Assembly (NCBI GenBank): GCA_905250075.1
Contig: CAJNOP010000082.1
Coordinates: 496,001 to 560,000, forward strand
Reading direction: 5' to 3'
DNA: 64,000 nt
Origin: Rotaria sp. Silwood1
Taxonomy: Eukaryota > Rotifera > Eurotatoria > Philodinida > Philodinidae
A program made the position numbers and the translations under genes. Below, piece by piece: positions 63,613 to 64,000 of the stretch (positions are counted from its first letter, which is position 1; every line of letters begins with the position of its first letter). The notes beneath the pieces are model-generated. The model was not told the DNA's origin, did no database searches, and saw nothing but the letters and a program-made list of their open reading frames with translations.

Positions 63613-64000
63613 CAGAGATAGAACCGGTACTGGTAACCGGCCGGTTCGGTCCGGTATCGGTCTGGGTTTTGAATCGACCGGTCTGATCGGTCTATATTTT
63701 TCACTTTCCTGCTCTATGATGGTATTCATATGAAAAAACAACTGGCACCAAGACTAGTTCCACTGATCACACAGGAATTTATTTAAAAAACAGTTTTCAG
63801 AATGCCCATCAGTGAGACTATTGTTATCAACGGTGAAACATTATACCAGTGTGCGTGAAAGTACGAGGGTAGTTCGTAAGAGAGTTCACCATCAAACAAA
63901 GTTTTATTTCAAGCCTCAGTCTGTTATCTGTAGATCGATATTTTGTCGGTAGGTCGGATTTTCTCTTATAAACTGACGTATCATCAGCATCCTGTTTAGT
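63613..64000. mobile_element. Second ACCGGT-family hAT element, cut by the window edge
   Basis: The end is CAGAGATAGAACCGGTACTG, followed by ACCGGCCGG and other family words. The sequence beyond (GAATGCCCATCAGTGAGACT, GAGAGTTCACCATCAAACAA) matches, in reverse orientation, the interior of the element at 55434-56518. The other end lies outside the window. Confidence 0.85.

Overview
This is an AT-rich animal nuclear contig. Its genes are compact and intron-dense: most introns are 50-80 bp, with GT-AG ends and T-rich acceptors. Recognisable genes are a Ubc9 SUMO-conjugating enzyme, a WDR55-type WD40 protein, a nuclear receptor with two DNA-binding domains, a double-module intestinal-type alpha-glucosidase, a beta-carbonic anhydrase and SPATA17. 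The double-DBD receptor is known from rotifers, flatworms and molluscs. With the tiny introns and low GC this makes a bdelloid rotifer my best guess, but no species call is possible from sequence alone.
Layout: 1-3.4 kb holds no supported gene but one large palindromic element. 3.4-4.6 kb (minus) is an acidic repeat protein. 5.0-5.8 kb is UBE2I/UBC9. 7.5-8.3 kb is a long coiled-coil protein. 9.8-11.2 kb is WDR55. 12.8-17.1 kb is the 2DBD nuclear receptor, with a piggyBac-like MITE in its first intron. 19.7-21.8 kb is a decayed gene with an ADP-ribosyltransferase-like C-terminal domain. 23.1-35.5 kb (minus) is a 14-exon sucrase-isomaltase/maltase-glucoamylase-like gene. 36.5-37.5 kb (minus) is a beta-carbonic anhydrase. 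41.7-43.2 kb is SPATA17. All multi-exon models were built by hand; the splice phases agree and the summed exon lengths divide by three.
From about 44 kb on, genes nearly vanish and mobile DNA dominates. There are several non-autonomous hAT-type elements with CAG (or TAG) termini, and four have 8-bp target duplications that can be read directly. Each family carries its own short word repeated near its ends (GAGTC, CCTGGC, ACCGGT, CCGTAT). Also present are TA-flanked inverted-repeat elements nested in one another, near-perfect palindromes, a tRNA-like sequence, a piggyBac terminus with the transposase C-terminus cut by a hAT element, and two minisatellite-like tracts. One likely gene start, a TATA box followed by a signal-peptide exon at 51.55-51.9 kb, runs into this repeat-rich region and could not be followed.
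Functionally the genes form no operon-like unit. They look like ordinary housekeeping (SUMOylation, ribosome biogenesis, CO2/bicarbonate chemistry), digestion, cilium/sperm and transcription-factor genes on either strand.
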